In this document: positions 47,511-57,321 of the stretch, one piece after another
How positions within the stretch are numbered: position 1 is the first letter of the stretch
Layout of the letters: every line of letters begins with the position of its first letter
Source of the DNA: Alectoria sarmentosa
Lineage: Eukaryota; Ascomycota; Lecanoromycetes; Lecanorales; Parmeliaceae
Assembly (NCBI GenBank): GCA_009733775.1
Contig: WOGZ01000177.1
Coordinates: 1 to 64,000 of the forward strand
Length of the DNA: 64,000 nt
Direction of reading: 5' to 3'
Program-made: the position numbers and the translations under genes
Notes under the pieces: generated by a model
Told to the model about the DNA's origin: nothing
Databases searched by the model: none
The model's input: only the letters and a program-made list of their open reading frames with translations

Positions 47511-48271
47511 AAAAGATTAAACATTATTCGATTGGGCTAGCGATTGATTTATAAAAAAACCTCATTATTCATTTTTCCTCTTCTTTTTTTTTTCTCACAA
47601 TCGTTATTGTCATAATAGACGACGATAATTATATGCAACTTTCGACTATTGTGCGTGCGTCTTCACGTCATTTTTTCAACGATAAAATCGATCGATATCG
47701 ATAACGACGACGTGTTAATTTAAGGCTCAAACGAACACGCGGCCTCCGTTATTCACATTATAAACATCTTTCAAAGCCTCTTAACGTCGTCTTAAAACCT
47801 CGCTATCGCTATTATTAACCTTATTCGATATTATATATATGACAATTCATAAAAAAAGACTATTCAGGACATTATCAAAACACATATAAACTTTAAATAA
47901 GGTTTAGCGCCTACGGCTCGATTCGATTTGAGAGACCTTATTCAATCATATCGCTTGATTTCTACGATCCTTTCTCCGCCCGAAATATGAAATATCAAAT
48001 GACATTAAACATTCAAATGCTTTGATAACGATCATAACGTTAATTCTTTATCAAATTACGTCATTTTTAAACGTTTAAAACGACAAAACATTATAATATC
48101 GACGATGTTATGAACGAACTTCTCACGACATATTGCTATCGCTGCTATCGTCAACTTTCTTCAATTGAAAATGATTATCAATTAAATGTTTCGAAGACAC
48201 AAGATAAGTCATAAACACATTTCTCCGATTTTTATAACGTTAAGACATCGCTTTTTAAAAAGGGAAAATAA

Positions 48272-48475
48272 TGTTATAAGCGTACCCTACATTCTTAATA
48301 AAGCTGACTTTTCTTTAATATCACATTTCTTTAATATTACTCGATTGAACTTAATGTGACTTGATAGAGGCATTTGTTTTCATATAAATGCTTTCTTTCT
48401 ATGTATATACTTTCTTCTCACTTAATTGTCTTATTCAATACACTCATATAACATAACTCTATGCTGGTTCTGACA
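48272..48475 (+). repeat. 3' LTR
   Basis: 204 bp, starts TGTTATAAGCG and ends TGGTTCTGACA. Shares ATTCTTAATAA, CTTTAATATCACATTT and ATTCAATACAC with the 5' LTR. Confidence 0.9.
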
Positions 48476-48841
48476 CATTAAATCTTTATTTTTATTTAAA
48501 TTTTTTATAACAAAATGAGATCAAATTCTTACATCAAAGCGTTATAACGTACATCAAAAGTCTTTATATCAAAACGTCATAATGTATATCAAATCCTTAC
48601 GTCAAAATAACAAATCCTTATATCAAAACATCAAGTCTCAGATTTTTTATTGAATTTCTCATATCACGAAGCGAAGTAAATTCTTACGTCAGAGCAATAA
48701 ATCCTTACATTAAGGGCATTAAATCTTTGCATCAAAGCGCCGTAACGTACATCAAGTCTTTACATTAAAGCGTTAAAGTTTCAGATTTTTATTGAGTGTT
48801 GAGTGCTTGGTGCGTCAGTAGAGATATGCGAAATAAAGGGC

Positions 48842-48904
48842 TACGTACATGTATCAAAAGGCTACGTACATGTATCAAAAAGCTACGTGCGGGTATCAAA
48901 AGCC
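48842..48904 (-). repeat. right outer 63-bp terminal inverted repeat of the island
   Basis: Exact reverse complement of 39936-39998. The inner ends (40813-40854 and 40860-40922) are the same units but carry transitions. Confidence 0.9.
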
Positions 48905-48912
48905 TTTAATTT

Positions 48913-49812
48913 TTAATCTAATTTTTCAGCTGCCCCTCTGTCTAGCCGGATGAGGCTGCAGGTGGGCCATTAGGGCGTCTGTCAAAGGTACACAGGTACA
49001 TACCTCATTGGCCGGTATCCGAGATATCAGGAGGCTTTCCATGTCATACTCATACCCCGAGGCAACAAACAACTACCGTAGGATCCAAGCTTCATGCCCG
49101 ATGTGACCTCATGCCCTGTGCGACTGGGAGGTTGAAGCTCAAAGCTGAAGCTGACCGGCGGGAAGGATCTCAGCCCATGGAAGAATTACTACTCTAGTGC
49201 AAGTGTGCAACTGGCCAGGAGCCCCTACGTGATAAACAACAAGACCGGGGCCCTGAGACTCACCCAATGTCAACAAGGGCCGAGAGTCCGGTTCATGATG
49301 GTAGGAAAGATGAGAGAAAAGTCATTTGGATGTGATTGATATTCTATCTACCACCTAGCAAGACCGCCCTGGCGCTCTTACACATAAATACAACGCAGGC
49401 CTCTCCATCGTCGTTCTTCTAATGCAAGTCGTAATCATAATTCGGTTCCAACGAAGGATTCAGCGCCAGCTGATCAGGTACGTCTATTTGAGCACAATGG
49501 CCAATCATAATACAAGCAATGTAGTTGCAAAACCCATACCCTGCTGGTAGCGAATGTCGAATAGAAATCATCTCTCGTATGCTGGAAATCAAAATGGATG
49601 CAGCGAGTGACCTTCGAGGAATGGCCTTCGAGGCTTTCCTGCTCTTCTAGTCATGTTGAGAAAAGAAAAAAAGTCCGGTATTGATGGATCAGTCCCATAA
49701 TGTGCTGCGCTATGCAATGACTTTGGGTATATGCCGTGAAGAAGACCAAGTCCAAAACTCCAGAGGATTCCGTATCAATTCCAAATGAAACGGAAAAAAG
49801 GCTGCTTTTAGG
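48913..49812. other. intergenic, right flank of transposon island
   Basis: Composition returns abruptly to normal GC after ~48925. No gene seen. The last few hundred bases are the 3' flank of the phospholipase C gene. Confidence 0.45.
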
Positions 49813-52800
49813 CTAAGAGCAGCTTCCGTCAAGGCTTGACTTCTCGCCACTCACACTTTTGTTCATGCTTGTAGTAGTGCTTGTAGTAGTGCTCGTGCTC
49901 GTTCTGTCTGCCTGCCTTCCGTTTTTCTTCTCTACGGACTTTGTCCTTGCAAACACTGCCTTTTGAAATTTGTTCTTGAATCTTCCACCCTTCTCTGGGA
50001 CAGGATCTTCCCTCTCGATCGTCACAGGTTCTTCCTTCTTGATCTTGCAGAACAGAGCGGCGCAATTGAACTGGTCTCCATTGTGATCATACAAACGCAG
50101 GTGACGGTATCCTTGCTCGAGGCTGCTCAATTTTGCTGTGAATGTAGCCAGTGGATCTGCATTGGGGTTGGTATTGAAGTTTCGCCCGTCTGGCGAATTC
50201 CACACAGTCCATCTCACAAACACCAGGCTAGGGTACTTGGTTTCCAACGACAGTTTGAAACTGTCATTGAAGGCAGGATTAAAACCATTGGCTTGCACCA
50301 CATGGGTGCGTCTACGATGTGGTGATCCGATGCCAGACATGCCGTTGCGTGGGGAAGCATCAGACCCGCCTTCACCTGAAGCGACGCCCTTGCCTTTGTC
50401 TTCAGCGCTGAACATCTCGATCTCGACGTAGGGATCAAGTGTGGCGTCTGGGGCTACTCCTCGAGGCCTAGGTAGTTGTTGGGCAGAAATTATGTCAACG
50501 GAGAAGCGAATCAGTTTCTTCTGAATCCTGCCAAGGCCATGGATGGAGGGTTCTGAGATTTCTTCTTGTATTGTCAGTGACTCCCTTAATTCTCTTGGCT
50601 TCAGGACATAGCCAAGCTTATCAGAGCCGCTGGCAAACATCGCTTCGTTCATCTGCATCGGTAGATCGTAGGTCTGCCAATTCAAAGCCATCATCTGGAC
50701 TCCACGCCTCCAAAACACTAACGGGTCAGGGTTCGAAGAGGATATGCGATAACCCGACGGGTATACGCGCATAAGGTAGCGCATGTTGTGCTTTTCAAGC
50801 TGCGCCTTCGTATCAGCGTCTTTGCAAAGACTTTCAAACCGACGTTCACCAAGCGAGAAGACGTGATTGAATCCCTTGCTCTCCGGCAAAGTAAAGCTTT
50901 GGAATTTGAGGCCTCGCGTGTAAACACCGAGGTTGCCCAAAGATTTGGTGATTTTACTTTTGCGCTGCCTGATAGAGCCTCTCCTCTTGAGGCGAACAGT
51001 GTCATTATGTCCAATGTCACTCTCCTCGCTGGCGCTACTGATACTTGTCGTTGTCATCGAGCCCCGAAGGCCCCACATTGATCCTTCCCCCGGAGGGCTC
51101 ACAGACGGAGTACAGGACAAGTTGGGCGTGCTTGGTATGACAGAATTATCGAGGATCTGAGGACGAGACCAGGGAGAGCTGAAACTTCGATCGCGGCGGC
51201 CTGGGATATCGCGACGGCCAGCAGGTAAATCTAGGTTGAGACCAGGATCCTCCCCAGCCTTGACTTTGACCAGTATCCTATTCCGGAGGTCTTCAGGTGA
51301 AGGTAGTTGGTAGGAGGGCGACATGAGTGGCTCGCGAATGAGTTGCTCCCCGAGCTCCCCGATCATGATGTCGACCATAGCCTGTTGTTGCTCAGGATTG
51401 CAGTGTACCTCGAGGGACAATATAAGAGGATATGGCGATGACTCGAAAGCATACTTCCCAATGACCGAGATGCAATCAGCAAAGAGAACGCTACTCGTCA
51501 TGGTATGGCCATGCATGACAATGGGGCGGCCGTCTTGTCCATCCCAGCAATCAATTTCGACACAGCGACAAGCGCGCTGCAACGCTCTGATGTAGGCCTC
51601 GGTGCTCGAGCACCCCGCGAATTGCCGGCCCAGGAGATACGTGTTATGGGAGCTGGATATGAAATATTCATTCAGCGGTTTGTCGAACTTGATTTCTGGA
51701 ACACTGAAGTTTTGTATATTGTTGTCGTGAGAGCAAAGAAATTCGGAAAATGCTGATAGGTTCATCTGGACCGAAGAATCATAAGTCATGTCTTGAGTTA
51801 TCTGACCTTTGCCCGCTTGTCGAACATGTTTGTTGAACACTTTGACCCAGTGAGGGCGATTTGCCTGGATGTTGATACCTTGGGTCTCCTGCAGAAAGTT
51901 GAGGAAGGCGGCCAAAGGTATACCCTCGTTAGTAGGATCAATCGACTTATAGATGTCTTTGATATCGGCGCGGCTCTTCAATCGCCGGACGAAGTTCCTA
52001 AACTCATCAAAGTTGAGGAATCCCGTGTCGTTGGTGTCGGCTTTTTCAAATTGTGCGCGAAGCATGTTCTTGGAGCAATGAATATGGAAGCTGTGGCAAA
52101 GATTTTCGACTCCAGTGAAGTCTAGATTTTCCTCCTCATCGCGGTGAGGTGCGCCATTGAAAAGCTTCGCCATCTCGCATCTCCAATGACCCCTCAATGT
52201 CTTCTCATTCAGACGAGACCCAGCCACACCGTCCATGAGTTCATGACGATACCTTTGGAGATCATCCAGGGTGGAGGTCCACAATTCAAAGATGACTTGA
52301 GTGGGAGCAATGAGATGCATCGTCTTCACAGGCCTTCCTTTTGCTCGATTCTGGTCGGCGTAGATGATGGTGAACCAGCGGGACTCATGTTCTAGTCCTA
52401 CACCGCACTCCTCCCGATAATTCTTTGCGTCATTCTGGAGGCGTATCTGTTGTATGTCATCGATGTAGAATTGTTTTGACGCATTGGATGGGTCCCAAGA
52501 GACCTTGGCCGAGTCTGTATTGAGGAAGAAGTTGAGGTCCTTTCGCTTCTTTCTTGTAACTTTGGTAAGAGGAGTGCCTTGCTGAAGTTTCGAAGGTACA
52601 ATTGGAGCGATACCGCCTTTGGTCAGCGAGGGTTTCAGGACGGAAGTTCCAATTTCAAACCCCAGGCCTTGCACACTCAATCCCGGTCCATGGTCAGCCT
52701 CTGGGTCTTCTTGGACATCCTCGATATCTGCTTCAAAGTCTTTGTCGATCGTATCAGCATCGGGTTCAACGCCGTTCTTGCTGTCACTTCTGCGGCGTAA

Positions 52801-53241
52801 CATGACAGGGCCGGAGCTGCGATCACGGTTGGACAGATGCTTTGATGATGTGCGACGACGCAATCTATTCGCAGCGCCTCGTGATATCCTTCGTATGAGC
52901 CCAGGCGACTTGCTTGCTGCGAGAGCTTCACTCATGGCGCTGTGGAGTTTGGGCGGCAGTGTATCTATGGTAGAGTCGGGCAATTGCAGAGGTGTAGGAG
53001 AGAAATCAGAAGGTATGTTGCGTCCCCGTGGACCTTCGGGCGACGACTGTAATGAGAGTGTAGCAGGACTTGCTGTTGACGAGGTTCCATTAGGTGTTGC
53101 TACTGAGGCATGAGTCACGGTCAACGGGACTGATGTATTGATGTACTGCTTGAAGGTGGGTTGTGCAGACTGCGTCGGAGATGGCCAGCATCTTTTACCG
53201 TTTGTCATGCTCGGTGACGAACTTGTTGCGGTGGGAGCCAT
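49813..53241 (-). CDS. plc1: phosphoinositide-specific phospholipase C
   Basis: Hydrolyses PIP2 to inositol trisphosphate and diacylglycerol at membranes. Intronless, 1142 aa. Ser/Pro-rich N-terminal extension (1-200) with a basic patch. PH domain at about 215-335 (WFTIIYADQ, VIFELWTSTLDDLQRYRHEL). EF-hand-like region at about 390-460 (KADTNDTGFLNFDEFRNFVR). Catalytic X box at about 520-665: LNEYFISSSHNTYLLG, RCVEIDCWDG and RPIVMHGHTMTS, which carry the two catalytic His and the calcium ligands. A ~100-residue low-complexity insert separates it from the Y box at about 763-885 (NPDPLVFWRRGVQMMALNWQ). C2 domain at about 910-1065 (DPYVEIEMFS, FNPAFNDSFKLSLE). The basic, Ser/Thr-rich tail is poorly conserved. 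Layout is that of the delta-like fungal PLC family; larger than yeast Plc1 because of the extensions. Confidence 0.97.
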   Translation of the reverse strand: MAPTATSSSPSMTNGKRCWPSPTQSAQPTFKQYINTSVPLTVTHASVATPNGTSSTASPATLSLQSSPEGPRGRNIPSDFSPTPLQLPDSTIDTLPPKLHSAMSEALAASKSPGLIRRISRGAANRLRRRTSSKHLSNRDRSSGPVMLRRRSDSKNGVEPDADTIDKDFEADIEDVQEDPEADHGPGLSVQGLGFEIGTSVLKPSLTKGGIAPIVPSKLQQGTPLTKVTRKKRKDLNFFLNTDSAKVSWDPSNASKQFYIDDIQQIRLQNDAKNYREECGVGLEHESRWFTIIYADQNRAKGRPVKTMHLIAPTQVIFELWTSTLDDLQRYRHELMDGVAGSRLNEKTLRGHWRCEMAKLFNGAPHRDEEENLDFTGVENLCHSFHIHCSKNMLRAQFEKADTNDTGFLNFDEFRNFVRRLKSRADIKDIYKSIDPTNEGIPLAAFLNFLQETQGINIQANRPHWVKVFNKHVRQAGKGQITQDMTYDSSVQMNLSAFSEFLCSHDNNIQNFSVPEIKFDKPLNEYFISSSHNTYLLGRQFAGCSSTEAYIRALQRACRCVEIDCWDGQDGRPIVMHGHTMTSSVLFADCISVIGKYAFESSPYPLILSLEVHCNPEQQQAMVDIMIGELGEQLIREPLMSPSYQLPSPEDLRNRILVKVKAGEDPGLNLDLPAGRRDIPGRRDRSFSSPWSRPQILDNSVIPSTPNLSCTPSVSPPGEGSMWGLRGSMTTTSISSASEESDIGHNDTVRLKRRGSIRQRKSKITKSLGNLGVYTRGLKFQSFTLPESKGFNHVFSLGERRFESLCKDADTKAQLEKHNMRYLMRVYPSGYRISSSNPDPLVFWRRGVQMMALNWQTYDLPMQMNEAMFASGSDKLGYVLKPRELRESLTIQEEISEPSIHGLGRIQKKLIRFSVDIISAQQLPRPRGVAPDATLDPYVEIEMFSAEDKGKGVASGEGGSDASPRNGMSGIGSPHRRRTHVVQANGFNPAFNDSFKLSLETKYPSLVFVRWTVWNSPDGRNFNTNPNADPLATFTAKLSSLEQGYRHLRLYDHNGDQFNCAALFCKIKKEEPVTIEREDPVPEKGGRFKNKFQKAVFARTKSVEKKNGRQADRTSTSTTTSTTTSMNKSVSGEKSSLDGSCS

Positions 53242-55644
53242 TTTGTATGAGTTTGAGTGAGTATTTACTGGTTCGCTTCGGGTTCAAGGGTTTGCGTGTT
53301 GTTTCGAATCGTTTCGGAGGGTGGTTTTGAAGAAGACTTAATTGCGCGATAGACGACGGGGGACTTTGATTATCGGTGTCTCCATCTTGACCATCCCAGA
53401 GGAACAGTAAGGTTTGCCCAACAGAGGTGAGGGCGTGAGACGGGCAAATCGATATTGCTTAGGCTCATGCAACACTTCGGTGAGCCTTCATGACTGCAGG
53501 AATCTTCTTTGGGTAGGAGGGGGGGGAGGGGGGGGGGGGGGGGGAGGGGGGGTGCGCCGGAAGTGTGCAGGTCCAATGACGAGTCGCGTGCTTCAAAGGC
53601 GCAGGTCAAGGTGATGGCGATTGACCGGCCGTGAAGAGGAGAAAGTGAAGCGATCTTACGAATCGGGAGAGAGGTAGGTTGCAATATCGCGAGGTGCGTC
53701 GTAGAGTCGCGCAAGGTGGTGTGAAGCCGTAGAGGATTTAAAAAGGGGAAAATTGTAGGAGGGTAGAGACTTTTAATTTACGTGCGGTGGTGAAATAAAC
53801 TCTCTCCTTAGTAGGACGGGCGCTGCGGAACAACGGTGACCTTGATTTAAGACCTTGAATGGACTAGAGTACCCCAGGGATCAACCTAAACGCCTCGTTC
53901 GCTTCGTTTGGGAGGGACTGGAGTAATTGAGAAAATGAGGCCGGGTGGTTCATCGAGTTTGTCGAGTGCGTTTGTGACACTGACGTGTGTGAGACGCAGG
54001 CAATGGCAAAGGCAAAGGCAAAGGCAAAAGTGCTTGCAGGATGCAGCAAGGCTGAAGGATTCACAAAAGGCGTTCTCTCTTCCATCTTTGAAAGTTTGCT
54101 TACTTTTACACCGCCCAGCCTCAGCCTCGTCTCCGTTGGTGTTGCTCCACTCGAAGCGCTTCGGCGGACGTCTCAGCCGGATAATAAATTAATCCTGCTC
54201 AAATGTCGCCTTCACTTGCATCAAACCTGTTTTTCCTGCGGGGGAAAAAACAAAGGGGGAAAAGAAAAAAAAAAAAAAAAAAAAAGCTTCAGGCCGTCAG
54301 ACTTCAGGCTTCAACGCCCGTCAAAGCGATTGACTTTCTGCTTGTTCCTGAGTGCCCAAAGGAAAAGTTTAGAGTCCGAACAAAGCCGATGCCGCCCGCC
54401 CGACGTTTGCATCATATGAGACTATCCTTCTACCTTTACGGCGCAATCATCACTGTCTGACAGCTGTTGAGCTGCAAGTGATTGCATATCTATCCATGGC
54501 CCATGCATTATCGCCTACGATCGCCAAAAAGAAACAGGGGACAATGCATGTCGTCTGCAGGAGAATGCGACGCTAGCGCCTTGATCGCCGCCCATGCAAA
54601 TGTTCATGCACGACATATTCGAATCAAAAGCCACTTCCCACCCCCTTGGTACCCTAAACGAAAGTAGGGGAAACTAAAGGGACTCAACTACCCCGTCTCA
54701 TCCTTGCATCTTGTCACACAACCACGCGGCCGACGACTCGTCACGAATTCCCCTCTCTCAGCAGACTATGCATGATGGACACGCATCAAGCTTCCAGGTT
54801 CGTACCTTCACTTCTGATAATGGAGTGGACACGGCCGTGCTCGGTCGTCCGCTTTACTACCCAAAAAATATGTGTCGACACAGTCAGCGGATGAAGCTAG
54901 AGTGATAGCGCACACCAGTCACGCGAGGTGCCACCGCCAAGGCTTGGGGCTTCATGCACACCGCCCTTTATGGAACGGGATGTCTCGCATCTTTTTTGGT
55001 CCACTCATGCCTGCTTGCTTCCTTTCGCTTCATCTTCGATCGCAGCATCGCTCTCAGGGTAGCTGATGCTAGTCTGGCGATGAGTAAGCGGAGAGCAGGC
55101 ACAGAATGAATGCGATTGGTGGTGTACCGCCCAAGTGCGGCAGAAACCTGGTTACTATTCAAAGTTCTCGACATCACGAATCCTTCCCTTTAAGGAACGG
55201 AAGCTGCGTTGTACTCCCTGTACTGCCTGTACTGCCGGACACGCCAATATCCTAGTGCCAAGAGACGCCTTAACCTGCATGTGTGCCAAGAACCAAGCGA
55301 TCTGCCGAATCACATTCAAAAAATTTGCGAGATTGCTGATACGGTCCTCCAATCACGTGTGCTTGATTGCACATCTGTCCTAATCCAAGGGTACACAAGT
55401 TCTTTACCGAAGAAGCCCTGTCAATATGAGTTACAAGCATCGACCTCATGCACCAGGAGGTCAAGTGACACGTATATTGAAAACGGAAAAAGGCGGGCAT
55501 GCAAGTCACACATTCTGTCGCTCTCGTTCGGCCCTTGGCTCACTAGGCCTCTCGACGGAAACGACAAGTAATGCTCGGTTTGAAAAACGCCGCTCTTAAT
55601 CCCAATGTACTTGAGGGCTGAAGGTGTCTGTAGAGCACCCAGCT
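53242..55644. other. intergenic, 2.4 kb
   Basis: Upstream region of plc1 plus the 3' flank of the nitrite transporter gene. Contains a 39-bp G-rich run (53514-53552), a hexanucleotide GGCAAA repeat (54004-54028) and a poly(A) run (54265-54285). Frames such as 53370-53714 and 53908-54460 are built on these simple sequences and are not supported as genes. 54700-55600 has no recognisable feature. Confidence 0.45.
53514..53552 (+). repeat. G-rich tract with quadruplex potential
   Basis: 39 bases, nearly all G with a few A interruptions, ~275-310 bp upstream of the plc1 start. The G strand is opposite to the plc1 sense strand. Confidence 0.85.
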
Positions 55645-56947
55645 CTAGACCCCTTCAACAGGCTGACCCTCAATGGTCGATGCTACTCCTTTCCTGTTTG
55701 TATACTTCTCCGCACTCAATTCTCGTCCGAGCCCGCTAGTCATCATCTGATCTGAAGACGGTAGCGATACAACGTGGTCGGGATGGCCTTCCTCCCGTCC
55801 CTTTCCATTCATTATCTTATCGCCCTTCTCCTCTTCTCCCTTTGCCAAATTTGGGACCGACTTGCGACGAGACGGGCCCATTGGTCCACCAACCTCCATT
55901 GCAACATCTAGGCCTCCAATACTGAATGTTATGTCGTCACTTCCCTCACCAGTCAGGTACAAATACCAATACATTCCTCCAACGAACAAGCCGCCTCCAA
56001 CAATGTTGCCGAGTGTTGTTGGGATCATCGACTTCCAGATGTAGAGGCCAACGCCAATGTCCGGGTGGCCATAGAAGATTGCCACTGGGATAAAATACAT
56101 GTTTGCAATAACGTGGTCCAGCCCTAGTGCCACAAAGGTAAATGTGGGAAACCAAATTGCCAGTATCTTTGATGCTATTTCACGGGAAGAGATGGAGATG
56201 TAAACGGCAAAGCAAACGAGCCAGTTTGCTCCAATGGCCCGGCAGAATATCTGAACCCAGGTCGGGGTAAGACACTTGGCAGTCGCAAAATTGATGATCT
56301 CCATTCGGTAGACAGGAGTTTCAAAGACGCCACCATCTACACGTAGCGGTCAGCAGACTTTCTGACATCCAATGAGTGATGAAGAAGACCCACAGCCAGT
56401 GACAATGGCCATGAAGAACAGCGTCCCAGCGAGATTGCCCAAGAAAGAAGTGACCCAAACGTTTGCCAGACTGATGAGGGAGGCTCGGCGATGTAGAAAG
56501 GCGGTGAACATGAACTGCGAACTATCAAGGACTGTCGGGTCTTGGGGGGTCAAATGGAGCAGCGTACCATGACATTGCTGGTGAAGAGGTCTGCACCGCT
56601 GAGGACTATCATGATGAGCCCAACGGGGAAGAAGATGGCTGAGATAGTCCGGATAAGACCTGGTGCATTGTCTTGATACCATGGCGCTGCTTCTGTGGAC
56701 AGCATTACTGCGCAGCTGTTGCAATTGTCAGCAGCCCGGTCTCGTATCTATTGATGGGAGCATCGGGCTTCCAAGGTGATTTGGCAAGCAAGACGCAAGC
56801 GAAGTCCAAACACTTGACTTACCCAAAGGCCAGCAAGGGACCAGCCATGAAGGAATTACAGAACAACTTGTCCCATCTCATGTGCGTCTTCTTGCATCCT
56901 ATCCTGGAGACCAGCTCGATCGTTTGCTGTGGAGTGAAGGCGTCCAT
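55645..56947 (-). CDS. formate/nitrite transporter (FNT family, fungal nitrite permease type)
   Basis: Plasma-membrane channel-like transporter of the FocA/NirC family; fungal members such as Aspergillus NitA take up nitrite. Exons 56823-56947, 56568-56715, 56394-56514 and 55645-56336 (introns 107, 53 and 57 bp), 361 aa. The N-terminus MDAFTPQQTIELVSRIG is followed by KLFCNSFMAGPLLAFGC, restored across intron 1. The FNT signature segment follows: IFFPVGLIMIVLSGADLFTSN with VMFMFTAFLHRRA joined across intron 2. After this come VTSFLGNLAGTLFFMAIVTG, ANWLVCFAVYIS and FVALGLDHVIANMYFIP. The last is TTLGNIVGGGLFVGGMYWY. Six membrane helices are expected. The cytoplasmic tail is hydrophilic (last ~90 residues). 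Two adjacent GATA sites lie ~360 bp upstream, consistent with nitrogen control. Nitrite versus formate specificity cannot be read from sequence; no nitrate or nitrite reductase gene is in the window. Confidence 0.94.
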
Positions 56948-57308
56948 GGCTTATGCTGACATGGGCAGAATACCAAGTATAGCAGATGAGGGATCTAGAG
57001 TATCATCTATGATGGAGCTCCAGATGCAGAATGGAGTCGAGCAGTCAGGAGGGAAAGAGAAGTATATGCAAGCCGGTGTCAGGAGAAGGACAAAACGGCC
57101 TGGCGGAGGACTTCTCCTCAGATGCAGGTAGGTTGTAGCCCTGGAAATCCTGGCGAACCTAGTTCCGAGCCAGGCCAAACATCTATTCCAAGTTCCTCCG
57201 AATCAGCGGCACGATCAACGGTCTTCTTATCCATCCGATGATCTCATTCAAACGGAGATTTGAGCTTCTGCTAGCATGACGATGTCATTGGCGTATAAGT
57301 GTCCCTAA

Positions 57309-57321
57309 GATAAGAGATAAG
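57309..57321 (+). promoter_or_regulatory. tandem GATA-factor (AreA/NIT2-type) sites
   Basis: Two GATAAG hexamers (57309-57314 and 57316-57321) separated by one base, ~360 bp upstream of the FNT transporter start codon. Paired close GATA sites are the preferred target of the nitrogen regulator AreA/NIT2. I saw no perfect NirA site (CTCCGHGG) between 57000 and 57600. Confidence 0.55.

Larger units (their letters stand above)
41376..48475 (+). mobile_element. Ty3/gypsy LTR retrotransposon (chromovirus type), RIP-degraded
   Basis: A 7.1-kb element with ~205-bp LTRs that start TGTTA and end TGACA. It is flanked by a perfect 5-bp target duplication CATTA (41371-41375 and 48476-48480). A purine-rich tract (AAAAAGGGAAAATAA, ~48257-48271) precedes the 3' LTR. 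Gene order gag, protease, reverse transcriptase, RNase H, integrase and a chromodomain-like tail is that of fungal Ty3/gypsy elements. Every domain is broken by stops and amino-acid changes explained by C-to-T or G-to-A transitions, and the whole body is strongly AT-rich. It cannot be active. It sits inside TIR copy 2 and so inserted after that copy. Confidence 0.93.
40860..48904 (+). mobile_element. TIR element copy 2, interrupted by an LTR retrotransposon
   Basis: The same element as copy 1, in two pieces (40860-41375 and 48481-48904), together ~940 bp. Its 21-bp excess over copy 1 equals one terminal unit. The left end has three mutated 21-bp units starting ACTTTTGATACCCGCACGTA. The right end has three intact inverted units at 48842-48862, 48863-48883 and 48884-48904. 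The break lies where copy 1 reads TTACATTAAAACATCAAATT. The island formed by both copies is flanked by TTTAATTT at 39928-39935 and 48905-48912. Family not recognised; 8-bp duplications are typical of hAT elements, but the terminal sequence is not a canonical hAT end. Confidence 0.8.

Noticed and set aside
53370..53714. Poly-proline minus frame upstream of plc1
   Set aside because: Its core is the complement of the G tract; no other support.
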